DNA from: Bacillota bacterium
GTDB taxonomy: Bacteria > Bacillota > Clostridia > Lachnospirales > Lachnospiraceae
NCBI GenBank assembly: GCA_023420935.1
Contig: JAEZUR010000128.1
Coordinates: 1 to 32,239, forward strand
Direction of reading: 5' to 3'
Length of the DNA stretch: 32,239 bases
Shown: positions 31,905-32,239 of the stretch, piece after piece
Numbering within the stretch: position 1 is the first letter of the stretch
Layout of the letters: each line of letters opens with the position of its first letter
The notes under the pieces: generated by a model
What the model saw: the letters and a program-made list of their open reading frames with translations, nothing else
What the model was told of the DNA's origin: nothing
Databases searched by the model: none
Made by a program: the position numbers and the translations under genes

Positions 31905-32239
31905 ATGAGATTAGTAATCGTAACAGGAATGTCGGGTGCTGGAAAAAGTTCTGTGTTAAAGATGTTAGAGGATGTGGGTTATTTCTGTGTAGATAATCTC
32001 CCTATTCCTTTAATCCCTAAATTGGCGCAGCTAACATTTGAAGAGTCCAAGCATATTGAAAAAGCTGCCTTAGGTGTTGATGTTAGAAGTGGACAGGCTT
32101 TAGAGGAGATCGAAGTAATCTTAAATGATTTAGAACAAAGAGGTTATCAGCCGGAAATCTTATTTTTAGATTCTAGTACTTCTGTTTTAATGAAGCGATA
32201 CAAAGAAACAAGACGTTCTCATCCTCTCTCTGGTAATGG
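31905..32239 (+). CDS. rapZ: RapZ/YvcJ-family nucleotide-binding protein, N-terminal part
   Basis: The first 111 codons are present and the frame runs off the right edge. The Walker A motif is GMSGAGKS at about residues 8-15, followed by LKMLEDVGYFCVDNLP, the family's most conserved stretch, and GVDVRSG. The full protein is about 285-295 residues. In E. coli RapZ binds GlcN6P and the small RNA GlmZ; in Firmicutes YvcJ affects competence and precedes yvcK and whiA. TAGGAGGAAA at 31889-31898 supports ATG 31905. It follows murB by 30 bases, the standard clostridial order. Confidence 0.95.
   Translation, partial: MRLVIVTGMSGAGKSSVLKMLEDVGYFCVDNLPIPLIPKLAQLTFEESKHIEKAALGVDVRSGQALEEIEVILNDLEQRGYQPEILFLDSSTSVLMKRYKETRRSHPLSGN

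Noticed and set aside
1..32239. CRISPR arrays, tRNA/rRNA genes, insertion sequences with transposase
   Set aside because: No regularly spaced direct repeats, cloverleaf-like segments or transposase motifs were found on either strand; only a computed scan could exclude weak cases.

Overview
The window is AT-rich, with strong AGGAGG-type ribosome binding sites, tight operons and occasional TTG/GTG starts. The order uvrC - hprK - ROK glucokinase - murB - rapZ, together with ftsH and pyrG nearby, is typical of Firmicutes of class Clostridia. A motile Lachnospiraceae member (Lachnoclostridium/Clostridium phytofermentans type) is my best guess. This rests on gene content and order only, not on a search.

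Region 1 (1-9790, +) is a surface-sugar island. After the tail of a probable nucleotide-sugar epimerase and a CDP-glucose 4,6-dehydratase (rfbG) comes an unbroken seven-gene set matching the GDP-sugar route to N,N'-diacetyllegionaminic acid known from Campylobacter flagella. Its order is legB (4,6-dehydratase), legC (aminotransferase), ptmE (CBS + guanylyltransferase), legH (N-acetyltransferase), legI (nonulosonate synthase), legG (hydrolysing 2-epimerase) and legF (CMP-sugar synthetase). A Maf/DUF115 protein follows, the family that loads nonulosonic acids onto flagellin. The island therefore reads as sugar synthesis, activation and transfer to flagellin.

Region 2 (9830-13307, +) holds single-function genes: a CorA-type metal channel, a nitrilase-superfamily amidase that ends in a 12-bp tandem repeat, a family 2 glycosyltransferase with a helical C-terminus, and a divergent LspA-like signal peptidase II.

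Region 3 (13323-21502) is the most unusual part. A LysR gene on the minus strand faces away from an eight-gene plus-strand operon: RidA, a [2Fe-2S] protein, an FAD/2x[4Fe-4S] oxidoreductase, a BFD-like [2Fe-2S] protein, a DAO-type FAD oxidase, a PII protein, an APC amino-acid permease and an ornithine-cyclodeaminase-family protein. It looks like uptake plus oxidation of an imine-forming amino acid or amine, with electrons passed through iron-sulfur clusters, RidA removing the reactive imine and PII possibly gating transport. The lysR promoter is a near-ideal -35/-10 pair with an 18-bp palindrome in its spacer. The ridA promoter is followed by a leader terminator, suggesting attenuation. A 15-bp perfect-stem terminator closes the operon.

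Region 4 (21576-32239) is housekeeping: ftsH (-), then pyrG, a Cof-type HAD phosphatase, uvrC, hprK, a ROK glucokinase, murB and the start of rapZ (all +). Between uvrC and hprK lies a 274-bp, relatively GC-rich element bounded by a perfect 26-bp inverted repeat and packed with internal hairpins. It is either a non-autonomous mobile element or a large structured RNA. No tRNA, rRNA, CRISPR array, complete insertion sequence or recognisable riboswitch was seen.
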